The notes under the pieces: generated by a model
The model's input: the letters and a program-made list of their open reading frames with translations, nothing else
Told to the model about the DNA's origin: nothing
Database searches by the model: none
Shown here: positions 34,037-44,553 of the stretch, piece after piece
Position numbering within the stretch: the first letter of the stretch is position 1
Layout: every line of letters starts with the position of its first letter
NCBI RefSeq assembly: GCF_019504385.1
Contig: NZ_CP080590.1
Coordinates: 3,328,001 to 3,392,000 of the forward strand
Direction: 5' to 3'
Length of the DNA stretch: 64,000 bases
Origin: Devosia salina
Lineage (GTDB): Bacteria > Pseudomonadota > Alphaproteobacteria > Rhizobiales > Devosiaceae
Made by a program: the position numbers and the translations under genes

Positions 34037-34183
34037 TTCGAAACTCCTCGTGACCGACCCTTTTGACCGGCCTTCGTCATGGTGACGAGCGGCCGCCAAA
34101 CGGTTCGACATGCATCGAAGCTTTTCGAGAATGGTTTCCAGCACCCAGCATCGCCGGCCGGCACTACGTGCCTCAACAAGCAA

Positions 34184-34208
34184 AACCCCGCGCTTGGGGC
34201 GCGGGGTT
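34184..34208 (-). terminator. Terminator of ctrA
   Basis: A perfect 10-bp GC-rich stem (34184-34193 with 34199-34208) is followed on the minus strand by TTTTGCTTG. It starts 25 bases beyond the ctrA stop, a clear intrinsic terminator. Confidence 0.85.
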
Positions 34209-34233
34209 GTTCCGTCCAGCAGATGCCGGGAGA

Positions 34234-34941
34234 TCAGGCGACGTTTTCGCTATAGGCTTCGTTCTCGTCGGGCTCGCGCAGCACATAGCCGCGACCCCAG
34301 ACGGTCTCGATATAGTTCTTGCCGCCGGTGGCAACGGAAAGCTTCTTCCTGAGCTTGCAGATGAAGACGTCGATGATCTTCAGCTCGGGCTCGTCCATGC
34401 CGCCATAAAGGTGGTTGAGGAACATTTCCTTGGTGAGCGTGGTGCCCTTGCGGAGCGAAAGCAGCTCCAGCATCTGGTATTCCTTGCCGGTCAGATGCAC
34501 GCGCTGGCCCTGCACTTCGACGGTCTTGGTGTCGAGGTTGACCATCAGGTCGCCGGTCGAGATGACCGACTGGGCATGGCCCTTGGACCGGCGGACGATG
34601 GCGTGGATGCGGGCCACGAGTTCGTCCTTGTGGAACGGCTTGGTCATGTAGTCATCGGCACCGAAGCCGAGACCGCGAACCTTGTCCTCGATGCCGGCCA
34701 GGCCGGAGAGGATGAGAATTGGCGTCTGCACCTTGGCAACGCGCAGGGTGCGCAAGACTTCGTAACCGCTCATATCGGGCAGGTTCAAGTCCAGCAGAAT
34801 AATATCGTAGTCATAGAGCTTACCGAGATCGACGCCTTCTTCACCGAGATCGGTGGTATAGACGTTGAAACTTTCGGACTTCAGCATCAATTCGATGCTC
34901 TGCGCCGTAGCGCTGTCGTCCTCAATAAGGAGTACCCGCAT
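34234..34941 (-). CDS. ctrA: Cell cycle master response regulator CtrA
   Basis: A 235-residue OmpR-type regulator, near-identical in layout to CtrA of other Hyphomicrobiales. The receiver has MRVLLIEDDSATAQSIELML, Asp51 in DIILLDLNLPDMSG and DDYMTKPFHKDEL. The winged-helix domain includes LTGKEYQMLELLSLRKGTTL and IDVFICKLRKKL. Phosphorylated CtrA blocks replication initiation and drives flagellar, division and methylation genes. The C-terminus ends ENVA instead of the AA-type degradation tag of Caulobacter. Its long upstream region is described separately. Confidence 0.97.
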   Translation of the reverse strand: MRVLLIEDDSATAQSIELMLKSESFNVYTTDLGEEGVDLGKLYDYDIILLDLNLPDMSGYEVLRTLRVAKVQTPILILSGLAGIEDKVRGLGFGADDYMTKPFHKDELVARIHAIVRRSKGHAQSVISTGDLMVNLDTKTVEVQGQRVHLTGKEYQMLELLSLRKGTTLTKEMFLNHLYGGMDEPELKIIDVFICKLRKKLSVATGGKNYIETVWGRGYVLREPDENEAYSENVA

Positions 34942-35379
34942 TATATTCCCCTTGTCATTCGTTCCTGCTGGAACCCGCGGGAGGCAAGGCCATATTGCCC
35001 TTCCCGCTCCAACCCTACTGGATATGACTGAAGCCTAAGCCCAACTAGTTAACAAAGTTTAATTCTGATCCGCAATACGCAAAGCGCGTTAGTACAACTT
35101 TATCTTAAGTGCTTGAAAAACAAGCTAAAATGCCATTAAAAAATCTTAAGGTACTACATTAAGAAAGGGTTCCAAGAGACTCTTGGGACTCAAGCAATTG
35201 GGGCGTTTGGGGGTGGTTTTGCCACAATCGTGGCGCGAGGCGCATTTCGCCTATCATCACTGCCAATAGCGCTTTTGCGTTAATGATCGGTTACGCTCTG
35301 ATTCGTCACGGCGCACGATTCGAGGCTCCCCGGAAACCATAATTGTGGCACCCGGCGCCCTCCAGGCTCCCGTTAATGA
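34942..35379. promoter_or_regulatory. ctrA-fliI divergent control region
   Basis: 438 bases without a gene between divergent ctrA and fliI. The part at 35035-35160 is unusually AT-rich. It holds several TTAA words, including two TTAA-N6-TTAA pairs (35049-35062 and about 35136-35149), one base short of the CtrA consensus spacing. Four GANTC sites for CcrM occur at 35178, 35187, 35300 and 35317. A 15-bp palindrome, CCAAGAGACTCTTGG, lies at 35172-35186 and contains the first of them. Cell-cycle and methylation control of ctrA is known in Caulobacter; here it is inferred. Confidence 0.65.
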
Positions 35380-36732
35380 ATGGCCTATGAACACACGATG
35401 AGCATCAAGGCGCTGATCTCGGCCATAGAGGCCATCGACGACGTGGAAGTGTTCGGCCGGGTCAAATCCGTCCAGGGCCTGCTCGTCGAGATTGTGGGGC
35501 CCGTGCGCGAATTGCGCGTCGGCGGACGCGTGATCATCGAGGCCACCGACGGCAATCATCTCGCCGCCGAGATCATCGGCTTCCGCGACGGCCATGCCCT
35601 GTGCCTGCCCTTTGGCGAACTGGGCGGCGTGCGGCTGGGCTGCAAGGCGGTGTTCCGCCGCCATGACGGCTCGGTCAATCCCTCCGAAGGCTGGCTGGGC
35701 CGGGTGATCAATGCCAATGGCGAACCCATCGATGGCCTCGGGCCCCTGCCCCGCGGCGCCGACGCCTATCCTCTGCGCCAGTCGCCGCTGGCCGCCCATG
35801 ACCGCACCCGCGTCGGCGAGCCGATCGAACTCGGGGTGCGGTGTCTCAACACCTTCACCACCATGTGCGAAGGCCAGCGCATGGGCATCTTTGCCGGCTC
35901 GGGCGTGGGCAAGTCGGTGCTGATGTCGATGCTGGCCCGCAATACCGATGTCGATGTCTCCGTCATCGGGCTGATCGGCGAGCGCGGCCGCGAGGTGCAC
36001 GAGTTCATCCAGGAATATCTGGGCGAGGAAGGCCTGGCTCGCGCCGTCGTGGTGGTGGCAACCAGCGACGAGGCCGCGCTGATGCGGCGCCAGGCTGCCT
36101 ATATCTCCATGGCGATCTCGGAATTTTTCCGCGACCAGGGCAAGCGCGTGCTGTGCATGATGGATAGCCTCACCCGCTTTGCCATGGCCCAGCGCGAGAT
36201 CGGCCTTGCCATTGGCGAGCCCCCCACGGCCAAGGGCTACCCGCCCACTGTCTTTACCGAACTGCCGCGGCTTCTGGAACGCGCCGGACCGGGCACGCCG
36301 AATTCGGGTTCCATTACCGGACTGTTTACCGTTTTGGTGGAAGGTGATGATCACAATGAGCCCATTGCGGATGCCGTGCGCGGCATTCTCGATGGTCACA
36401 TCGTAATGGAGCGCGGCATTGCCGAGCGGGGACGCTACCCGGCCGTCAATGTGCTCCGGTCCATCTCGCGGACCATGCCAGGTTGTGTGCCCGAAGAGGT
36501 TCGGCCCACCCTGTCGCGGGCGCGGGAACTCATGTCCATCTTTTCGGACATGGAGGAGCTGATCCGGCTGGGGGCTTACCGGAAAGGGTCAGATCCGAAC
36601 GTGGACCGCGCTATCGCCATCTTCCCCAAGCTGGAGGCGTTTCTGGGCCAGCAAAGGGATGAGACGACGACGATCGCCGAGGGCTATGCCATGCTCGCCG
36701 GACTGATCGTCGAGGCCGATGCGCGGGACTGA
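35380..36732 (+). CDS. fliI: Flagellum-specific ATPase FliI
   Basis: A 450-residue F1-beta-like ATPase of the flagellar export apparatus. The Walker A motif is GIFAGSGVGKSVLM, followed by IGLIGERGREVHEF and the Walker B strand VLCMMDSLTRFAMAQRE. The GYPPTVFTELPRLLERAG motif is typical of FliI. The ATG at 35380 gives the usual length; ATG at 35398 is possible. fliJ follows. Its partner FliH is encoded in the 16-23 kb block. Confidence 0.96.
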   Translation: MAYEHTMSIKALISAIEAIDDVEVFGRVKSVQGLLVEIVGPVRELRVGGRVIIEATDGNHLAAEIIGFRDGHALCLPFGELGGVRLGCKAVFRRHDGSVNPSEGWLGRVINANGEPIDGLGPLPRGADAYPLRQSPLAAHDRTRVGEPIELGVRCLNTFTTMCEGQRMGIFAGSGVGKSVLMSMLARNTDVDVSVIGLIGERGREVHEFIQEYLGEEGLARAVVVVATSDEAALMRRQAAYISMAISEFFRDQGKRVLCMMDSLTRFAMAQREIGLAIGEPPTAKGYPPTVFTELPRLLERAGPGTPNSGSITGLFTVLVEGDDHNEPIADAVRGILDGHIVMERGIAERGRYPAVNVLRSISRTMPGCVPEEVRPTLSRARELMSIFSDMEELIRLGAYRKGSDPNVDRAIAIFPKLEAFLGQQRDETTTIAEGYAMLAGLIVEADARD

Positions 36733-36795
36733 TGGGGCGGCCCGCCTGCGTATGGGTCGCTCCGGAACTGACTTGATGTGTAAGGAGTACAGGTC

Positions 36796-37209
36796 TTGAA
36801 ATCGCGCAGCGAGAGCCTCATCCGGCTCAAAAAGTTCCAGGTGGACGAGAAGCGCCGTCAGGTTGCGCAGATCGAGATGATGGTTGCTGACTTCGAGCGC
36901 ATGGCGTCCGAACTCGACCAGCAGATCGAGATCGAGCATACCAAGACCGGCATTTCCGACGTCGCCCATTTCGCCTATTCCACCTTTGCCAAGGCCGCGC
37001 TCACCCGGCGCGACAATCTGCTGGCCTCGGCCAACGACATGAAGAGCAAGCTGGAAGCGGCCCAGGATGCCCTGGCCGAGGCGCTTGAGGATCTCAAAAA
37101 GGTCGAACTGCTTGATCAGCGCGAACACCAGCGCGAACGGGACGAGCAGAACAAGCAGGAGCAGGACGCCTACGACGAAGTCGCCCGCCTGCGCTATCGG
37201 CGGCAGTAA
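36796..37209 (+). CDS. fliJ: Flagellar export protein FliJ
   Basis: A 137-residue, highly charged, all-helical coiled-coil protein in the classic position after fliI. Features are an N-terminal basic segment (KSRSESLIRLKKFQVDEKRR) and the C-terminal heptads EDLKKVELLDQREHQRERDE. FliJ stimulates the FliI ring and links it to FlhA. It uses a TTG start at 36796 with AAGGAG eight bases upstream (36782-36787). Family identity rests on context and shape, because FliJ sequences diverge fast. Confidence 0.85.
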   Translation: MKSRSESLIRLKKFQVDEKRRQVAQIEMMVADFERMASELDQQIEIEHTKTGISDVAHFAYSTFAKAALTRRDNLLASANDMKSKLEAAQDALAEALEDLKKVELLDQREHQRERDEQNKQEQDAYDEVARLRYRRQ

Positions 37210-37230
37210 CCCGTCGACGCGGAGCTGGGT

Positions 37231-37524
37231 GTGCCCATAGAAGCGCTCAAGGAGCAATTGATCAGCATCTTCGGATGCTTCGTCGCGATCTTCGTATCAG
37301 TTTGGGTTGTTCACGGCGCGGAACAAGCATTTAAGCCCTCGGTTCTCTTGGCAATGGGACTGGTCGGCATTGTCGCTGGGCTGTCGAACCTAGTCTTGCC
37401 CGGTATCAAGGGCGTGCCGACTGGTGCGGATGTGCGCAGCGCGTTCACCACGGCAAAAGCCCTGATTTATACCCTGGGCTTCATCGCATTTGGCCTCTTC
37501 GTCATGGCGATTGGGTGGCTTTAA
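37231..37524 (+). CDS. Small multi-pass membrane protein
   Basis: 97 residues from a GTG at 37231 with three hydrophobic segments: about 10-28 (LISIFGCFVAIFVSVWVV), 38-56 (VLLAMGLVGIVAGLSNLVL) and 75-97. I do not recognise it. Base composition is less GC-rich than fliI-fliJ, so it may be a recent arrival, although its closeness to fliJ (21 bases) permits cotranscription. A terminator follows. Confidence 0.6.
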   Translation: MPIEALKEQLISIFGCFVAIFVSVWVVHGAEQAFKPSVLLAMGLVGIVAGLSNLVLPGIKGVPTGADVRSAFTTAKALIYTLGFIAFGLFVMAIGWL

Positions 37525-37547
37525 TCGCAGGCGAACGCTGATGAAAA

Positions 37548-37569
37548 AAGGCCCGCCGAAGCGGGCCTT
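37548..37569. terminator. Bidirectional terminator after the fliI-fliJ run
   Basis: AAGGCCCGC (37548-37556), loop CGAA, then GCGGGCCTT (37561-37569), with A-run and T-run flanks. It serves the plus-strand run and the convergent PRC-barrel gene. Confidence 0.85.
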
Positions 37570-37592
37570 TCGTATTTGGGCCAGTGCGTCCC

Positions 37593-38666
37593 TTACATGT
37601 CGGTAGCGCGCTGGGCCGGATCGTCGGCATAGGTTGCCTCGTCATATTCCGGCTGGGCTTCGAGCTGCTCGCGGGTGAAGTCGCTGTAGATCAGCAGGTC
37701 GCCATTGTCGTTGGCGGCGAACTCGAGATTGTCGAGCGAGACCGCCACGCGCTTCTGGCCGATACCCAGGAAGCCGCCGAAATCGATCAGCATGGCATCG
37801 ACCTGGCCATCTTCGGTCAGCAGGATGTCACCGACTTCGGCAATGTCCTCGCCATCCGGGCCGACAACAACGGCACCGGTGAGGTTTTCGGCCGTCAGCG
37901 CTTCGCGCTCGACGGCAGCATAGCCTTCACGCTGCATCGTATCGCCCTGCATGGCGGTATCGTCCGCCGGGGCCATGGTGTTTTCAGCGGCAGGCTCGGC
38001 CGGGGCCATGGCCGGATCGGCAGGCGCCGTTGCCGGGTCAGCCGGGGCCATTGCCGGGTCGGCCGGGGTCATGGCCGGATCGGTGGCAGCACCGTCCTCA
38101 TAATTGTCCCAGACAAAGTCGGGAGCGGCATTGAGGGCGTCGGCAGTGGTCGCCAGCACCCAGCGCTCGGAGCCGTCAGCGGCGGTGGTGTGCTCAAGCT
38201 CGGCGAAATCGACGGCCACATTCTTCTCGCCGATGCCAAGGAAGCCACCCACGCCGATCACCACGGCATGAATTTCGCCATTGGCCGAGATCACCAGATC
38301 ATTGACGGTACCGATCTCTTCGGCGTCATCGGCGCCGCTTGAGAAGATCGTGGCGCCCAGAACGTTGGACACAAGGGCATCGCCGTCGCCAGCCACGTAG
38401 CCAGCCGACATATCCCAGGGTTCACGGGCTTCCATGGTGTCCATGGCGCCGTGGTCAGCCGGCGTTGCGGCATCGTCGGCCGGGGCCATGGCATCATCGG
38501 CGGGCGCCATTGCATCGTCAGCCGGTGCCATCTCGTTGGCGGGGGCCATCTCATTGGCCGGTGCCATTTCGTTGGCGGGGGCCATTTCGTTGGTGGTGGT
38601 CTGGGCGATGGCGGCCGTGCCAAGCACCAGGGCGATGGCCGAGCTAGTAAGAAGCGTGCGGATCAT
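37593..38666 (-). CDS. Exported protein with two PRC-barrel domains
   Basis: 357 residues. A signal peptide (LTSSAIALVLGTAAIAQ) is followed by a low-complexity Met-Ala-Pro-Ala-Asn/Asp repeat region. PRC-barrel domain 1 has LGATIFSSGADDAEEIGTVN, then comes a second Ala/Pro repeat linker, and PRC-barrel domain 2 has ENLTGAVVVGPDGEDIAEVG. Exported PRC-barrel proteins are widespread in Hyphomicrobiales without a fixed role. The start at 38666 has GGAG upstream; METT-type extension is unlikely. The repeats (MAPADDA, EMAPAN) could vary in number between strains. Confidence 0.88.
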   Translation of the reverse strand: MIRTLLTSSAIALVLGTAAIAQTTTNEMAPANEMAPANEMAPANEMAPADDAMAPADDAMAPADDAATPADHGAMDTMEAREPWDMSAGYVAGDGDALVSNVLGATIFSSGADDAEEIGTVNDLVISANGEIHAVVIGVGGFLGIGEKNVAVDFAELEHTTAADGSERWVLATTADALNAAPDFVWDNYEDGAATDPAMTPADPAMAPADPATAPADPAMAPAEPAAENTMAPADDTAMQGDTMQREGYAAVEREALTAENLTGAVVVGPDGEDIAEVGDILLTEDGQVDAMLIDFGGFLGIGQKRVAVSLDNLEFAANDNGDLLIYSDFTREQLEAQPEYDEATYADDPAQRATDM

Positions 38667-38820
38667 AGTAGGCTCCAAGGGTTCATCGTTGCGGTGAACA
38701 GGGCCGTGCGGTGCAAAACTTGCCGGTAGCGCGCCGCACGGCCCATTGATGCCTCGTCAACGCAGGCAATGCGCGAGACGTTCCGCAGCTTTTTTCGGCA
38801 GAGGCTGAAGCCAAAGAAAA

Positions 38821-38850
38821 AGCCGGCCGCTGATGGGCTCAGCGCCGGCT
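38821..38850 (-). terminator. Terminator of the GNAT gene
   Basis: AGCCGGC (38821-38827) and GCTGA pair with TCAGC and GCCGGCT (38844-38850). On the minus strand the stem is followed by TTTTTCTTTGG. It lies about 180 bases after the acetyltransferase stop. Confidence 0.7.
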
Positions 38851-39011
38851 CTCTCCGCCTCCCGTTAACGGGTTATGTTATTGTCGACCCGCCCTGTCTG
38901 CGGGCAAGGCGGGCGAAAGTACTGCCCCCGGCGGCGCGGCATGGGGCGCGCATGAGGGCTGACAAGCCCACAATAGCGCAAGCCTGTGGGCCGACCAGCC
39001 CGGCCCGAGTT

Positions 39012-39027
39012 AATGCGTTAACGCATT
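39012..39027. repeat. Perfect 16-bp palindrome AATGCGTTAACGCATT
   Basis: A complete dyad directly after the stop codon of the GNAT gene. It is centred on GTTAAC. It is unlike the CT-rich hairpin repeats of the window and looks more like a protein-binding site. Confidence 0.6.
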
Positions 39028-39028
39028 G

Positions 39029-39487
39029 CTAATCCACAAGAACCGCGCTGTCCCGGTCATAGTCGCGCATGGCCCTGTGCGGCATGCCGCCATCGATGAA
39101 TTCCGGCCCGAAGGCGACGAAGCCCAGGCTTTCGTAGAAGCCGAGCTTGTCGGACTGCGCAGTCAGATAGAAGCGGTCGCGCCCCGCCTGACGCGCATGC
39201 GCCATGGCCGCGGCGATCATCCTGCGGGCAATGCCCCGGCCCCGAAACGCCTGCCGCACCGCCACCCGGCCGATCTTGACATGCTCGGGCAGGTCGATGA
39301 GGCGCAGCGTGCCCACCACCTCGCCCTCGCCAATGGCGACGAAATGGGTGGCTGTCATATCGTAATTGTCGTGCTCTTCAGCCTCAGGCACCTTCTGCTC
39401 CCACACGAACACCTCGCGCCGCAGCGCAAAGGCAGCGTTGCAGAGGAGGGAGAAAGGCGGGACGGGAAGGATGACGATATCGGACAT
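39029..39487 (-). CDS. GNAT family N-acetyltransferase
   Basis: 152 residues with the GNAT fold. Features are FALRREVFVWEQKVPEAEEH near the start, VGTLRLIDLPEHVKIGRVAV, and the acetyl-CoA pyrophosphate loop RQAFRGRGIARRMI. The C-terminal strand is FYLTAQSDKLGFYESLGFVA. This arrangement resembles ElaA-type acetyltransferases. Acceptor unknown. It is monocistronic. Confidence 0.92.
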   Translation of the reverse strand: MSDIVILPVPPFSLLCNAAFALRREVFVWEQKVPEAEEHDNYDMTATHFVAIGEGEVVGTLRLIDLPEHVKIGRVAVRQAFRGRGIARRMIAAAMAHARQAGRDRFYLTAQSDKLGFYESLGFVAFGPEFIDGGMPHRAMRDYDRDSAVLVD

Positions 39488-39757
39488 GGGGCTGACCCTA
39501 ATCGGGCTGCAACAGCCTGCCTAGGCCCTCGTCACATCAATGTGTTTGAACCCGGAACGCTTTTATCGTATTATGCCGATGAATAGCGAAAGGCCCGCGG
39601 GAACGCTTTCCAATTTGTAACGTTTGTTCCTGCTTGGCCCCTTAAAATCGCCAAACTGCAACTTATATTATCCTCACATCGGTCGTTGTGCCTTATTGGA
39701 CGGCGACCGGATTTCCGCCCGCGGAACAGCGGGGGATGCCGTAAAGGGGGTGCGTCC

Positions 39758-40624
39758 ATGGCCCAGACCAATCTGCCGGTCCTCTCGTCCGAGGGTGGCC
39801 TCAGCCGTTATCTTCAGGAAATCCGCAAGTTTCCCATGCTGGAAGCGGATGAAGAATACATGCTGGCCAAGCGTTACAAGGAACATGCCGATCCCGGCGC
39901 GGCCCAGAAGCTGATCACCAGCCATCTGCGGCTCGTCGCCAAGATCGCCATGGGCTATCGCGGCTATGGCCTGCCCATTTCCGAGGTCATCTCGGAAGGC
40001 AATGTGGGCCTGATGCACGCGGTCAAGCGCTTCGAGCCGGAAAAGGGCTTCCGCCTGGCAACCTATGCCATGTGGTGGATCCGCGCCGCCATCCAGGAAT
40101 ATGTGCTGCGCTCCTGGAGCCTGGTCAAGATTGGCACCACCGCCGCCCAGAAGCGCCTGTTCTTCAACCTCAGGAAGGTGAAGGGCCAGATCGCCGCGCT
40201 CGAGGATGGCGCATTGCATCCCGACCAGATCAAGCAGATCGCCACCACCCTCAATGTGACCGAGGATGAAGTGGTGCAGATGAATTCGCGCCTCTCCGGC
40301 GACGCCTCGCTCAATTCGCCCATGCGGGCCGATGAAGGCTCGTCCGAATGGCAGGACTGGCTGGTCGATGACACGCCGGACCAGGAAACCACCCTGGGCG
40401 AGAGCGAGGAATTCGACGAGCGCATGGGCATGCTCAACAAGGCGATGAACGTGCTCAACGAACGCGAGCGCGCCATCTTCCAGGCCCGCCGCCTGCAGGA
40501 CAATCCGGCCACGCTCGAAGAACTGGCCCAGCAATATGACGTCAGCCGCGAGCGCATCCGCCAGATCGAAGTGCGGGCGTTCGAGAAGGTGCAGGACGCG
40601 GTCAAGGAAGCGGCGGGGGCTTGA
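39758..40624 (+). CDS. rpoH: RNA polymerase sigma-32 (heat shock) factor RpoH
   Basis: A 288-residue primary-like sigma factor without region 1.1. Region 2 has LRLVAKIAMGYRGYGLPISE, and the RpoH box region is QKRLFFNLRKVKGQI, diagnostic for sigma-32. Region 4 is LNERERAIFQARRLQDNPAT with DVSRERIRQIEVRAFEKVQD. It directs heat-shock genes, including ftsH, which lies just downstream. The start at 39758 has GGGGG upstream. Alphaproteobacteria often have two rpoH copies; only one is in view. Confidence 0.95.
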   Translation: MAQTNLPVLSSEGGLSRYLQEIRKFPMLEADEEYMLAKRYKEHADPGAAQKLITSHLRLVAKIAMGYRGYGLPISEVISEGNVGLMHAVKRFEPEKGFRLATYAMWWIRAAIQEYVLRSWSLVKIGTTAAQKRLFFNLRKVKGQIAALEDGALHPDQIKQIATTLNVTEDEVVQMNSRLSGDASLNSPMRADEGSSEWQDWLVDDTPDQETTLGESEEFDERMGMLNKAMNVLNERERAIFQARRLQDNPATLEELAQQYDVSRERIRQIEVRAFEKVQDAVKEAAGA

Positions 40625-40648
40625 TCGGCCCTGACCAAGGATTAAAAA

Positions 40649-40671
40649 CGCCCCGGTGATGAGCCGGGGCG
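40649..40671 (+). terminator. Terminator of rpoH
   Basis: CGCCCCGG (40649-40656) pairs with CCGGGGCG (40664-40671), followed by CTTTGTTTT. It starts 25 bases after the rpoH stop. Confidence 0.9.
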
Positions 40672-40724
40672 CTTTGTTTTGGGAGATCGGGTGGATTGCG
40701 GGACTATCGGAAGCGGGGATGGCC

Positions 40725-40850
40725 GCCCTCGCCCTTCGAGGCCGCTGCGCGGCACCTCAGGATGAGGGCTCCTGACGGATTTGTTGCGCGTATCTCTGTC
40801 GAGCCTCATGGCGAGGCGCGCAGCGAAGCGAAGCCTCGAACCACGAGGCG
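40725..40850. repeat. Intergenic palindromic repeat of a second type
   Basis: It contains the TTCGAGGCCGCTGCGCGGCA hairpin with CTCAGGATGAGGG, and a later GCGAGGCGCGCAGCGAAGCG arm with CCTCGAACCACGAGG. The wording resembles the common Hyphomicrobiales intergenic repeat that reads CCTCATCCTGAGG ... CGAAGGACGAGG. It differs from the CT-rich repeats in this window. Confidence 0.65.
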
Positions 40851-41055
40851 ACCATCACGGACCCACAAGTTGTCCTCACCCCGCTGCCGATGCATCCTTT
40901 CCCTCGCCACCGCGTATTAACCGCATCGCGACAATATGACTGGACGGGAAGGCCCGAAACGCCGAGGTCTTGCCCTTGTAACGCCCCATTGGGGGTCTTA
41001 CATTCGCCCCAATACCGGCGCGCCCCGTGCGCCGGCCTCTCCGGGACAGGATTTG

Positions 41056-42987
<1,932 letters not shown>

Positions 42988-43109
42988 TCGCCCCCACCAA
43001 TCACGATCGAGGGTCGCCTCCGGGCGGCCCTTTCGCTTTGCTGGACTCTCCGCTAAAGGGCCCCAAAGTGGTATTAGACAGACAAGACCAGTGAGTCGGA
43101 GGACAGGCC

Positions 43110-44453
43110 ATGGCCCGCAAATATTTCGGCACTGACGGCATTCGTGGCCTTGCCAATGGTGACAAGCTGACCCCGGAACTGGCGCTCAAGGTGGGCATGG
43201 CGGCCGGCACCAAATTCGTGCGCGGCGATCATCGCAATCGCGTCGTCATCGGCAAGGACACCCGCCGCTCGGGCTATATGATCGAGCAGGCCCTGACCGC
43301 AGGCTTCACCGCCGTGGGCATGGATGTCTATCTGCTCGGCCCCATGCCGACGCCGGCCGTGGCCATGCTGACCCGCTCGCTGCGCGCCGATCTGGGGGTC
43401 ATGATCTCCGCCTCGCACAATCCCTATGACGACAACGGCATCAAGCTGTTCCGGCCCGACGGCTACAAGCTCTCCGACGAGATCGAGCTGCAGATCGAAA
43501 AGCTGATCGACAGCGACATGACCCGCTACCTCGCCAGGGGCCGCGATATCGGCCGGGCCCATCGCGACGAGGAAGCGCGCACCCGCTATATCGAATATGC
43601 CAAGCGCACCCTGCCCCGGAACATCGACCTCAGCGGCCTGCGCGTCGTGCTCGACTGCGCCAATGGCGCCGCCTACAAGGTCGCCCCCATCGCGCTGTGG
43701 GAGCTGGGCGCGGAAGTCTTCACCATCGGGGCCGAGCCCGATGGCTTCAACATCAACCACAAGGTCGGCTCCACCGCCCCTGAAGCGGTGGCCGCCAAGG
43801 TCAAGGAAGTGCGCGCCGATATCGGCATCGCACTCGATGGCGATGCGGACCGCGTCATCATTGTCGATGAAAAGGGCCATGTGGTCGATGGCGACCAGTT
43901 CATGGCCGTGATCGCCGAAAGCTGGCTGGAACGGCAGATGCTGGTGGGCGGCGGCATCGTGGCCACCGTCATGTCCAATCTGGGGCTCGAACGGCACCTC
44001 ACCAAGCTGGGCCTGACGCTCGAACGCACCCAGGTCGGCGACCGCTATGTGCTCGAGGCCATGCGCAACAAGGGCTTCAATGTCGGCGGCGAGCAATCGG
44101 GCCACATCATCCTCTCCGATTTTACCACCACCGGCGACGGGCTGGTGGCGGCGCTGCAATTGCTGGCCGTGCTCAAGCAGATGGAACGGCCAGTTTCCGA
44201 AATCTGCGCGCGCTTCGAAAAGGTGCCGCAGCTGCTGCGCAGCGTGAAATTCAAGGCCGGCAAGCCGCTCGAGCACAAGCAGGTCATCCAGGCCATCCAG
44301 GATGGCCAGGCGCTGCTGGGCAATGGCGGGCGCCTTGTGGTGCGCGCCTCGGGCACCGAACCGGTGATCCGCGTCATGGGCGAAGCCGATGACGCCATGC
44401 TGGTGGAAACCGTGGTGGGACAGATCGAGGCGGCCATCCGCCAGGTCGCCTGA
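43110..44453 (+). CDS. glmM: Phosphoglucosamine mutase GlmM
   Basis: A 447-residue enzyme converting glucosamine-6-phosphate to glucosamine-1-phosphate for UDP-GlcNAc, hence peptidoglycan and lipid A. It opens KYFGTDGIRGLAN. The phosphoserine loop is ISASHNPYDDNGIK, the metal loop is DGDADRVIIVDE, the sugar loop is GGEQSGHIILSD and the phosphate loop is RASGTEPVIRVMGE. ftsH-glmM is a common order. Confidence 0.97.
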   Translation: MARKYFGTDGIRGLANGDKLTPELALKVGMAAGTKFVRGDHRNRVVIGKDTRRSGYMIEQALTAGFTAVGMDVYLLGPMPTPAVAMLTRSLRADLGVMISASHNPYDDNGIKLFRPDGYKLSDEIELQIEKLIDSDMTRYLARGRDIGRAHRDEEARTRYIEYAKRTLPRNIDLSGLRVVLDCANGAAYKVAPIALWELGAEVFTIGAEPDGFNINHKVGSTAPEAVAAKVKEVRADIGIALDGDADRVIIVDEKGHVVDGDQFMAVIAESWLERQMLVGGGIVATVMSNLGLERHLTKLGLTLERTQVGDRYVLEAMRNKGFNVGGEQSGHIILSDFTTTGDGLVAALQLLAVLKQMERPVSEICARFEKVPQLLRSVKFKAGKPLEHKQVIQAIQDGQALLGNGGRLVVRASGTEPVIRVMGEADDAMLVETVVGQIEAAIRQVA

Positions 44454-44553
44454 GGCAGCGCCGCAAGTATTGAGAAAAGTAAAATCACAGATGGTCGCAG
44501 AAACATTCTGTAAACCATTGTGATTGACTGGCGGTTAGGGTTAAATTTTTAGG

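Larger units (their letters stand above)
38667..39028. other. Gene-free spacer with a terminator and a palindrome
   Basis: 362 bases between the PRC-barrel gene and the GNAT gene. They hold the hairpin at 38821-38850 and the 16-bp palindrome at 39012-39027. The 87-codon frame at 38769-39032 has no plausible ribosome site and an unprotein-like composition. I see no gene. Confidence 0.6.
40625..41055. other. rpoH-ftsH spacer
   Basis: 431 bases: the rpoH terminator, a palindromic repeat, then about 200 bases upstream of ftsH. I see no further gene, and no tilS, which precedes ftsH in many relatives. A heat-shock promoter for ftsH is expected here but I could not place one with confidence. Confidence 0.5.

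Noticed and set aside
35049..35149. Two TTAA-N6-TTAA pairs as definite CtrA sites upstream of ctrA
   Set aside because: The spacing is one base short of the CtrA consensus, so they are noted only as part of the AT-rich control region.
38769..39032. A short plus-strand frame of 87 codons
   Set aside because: It spans a terminator hairpin and a palindrome, has no ribosome site, and its Arg/Pro/Ala composition looks non-coding.
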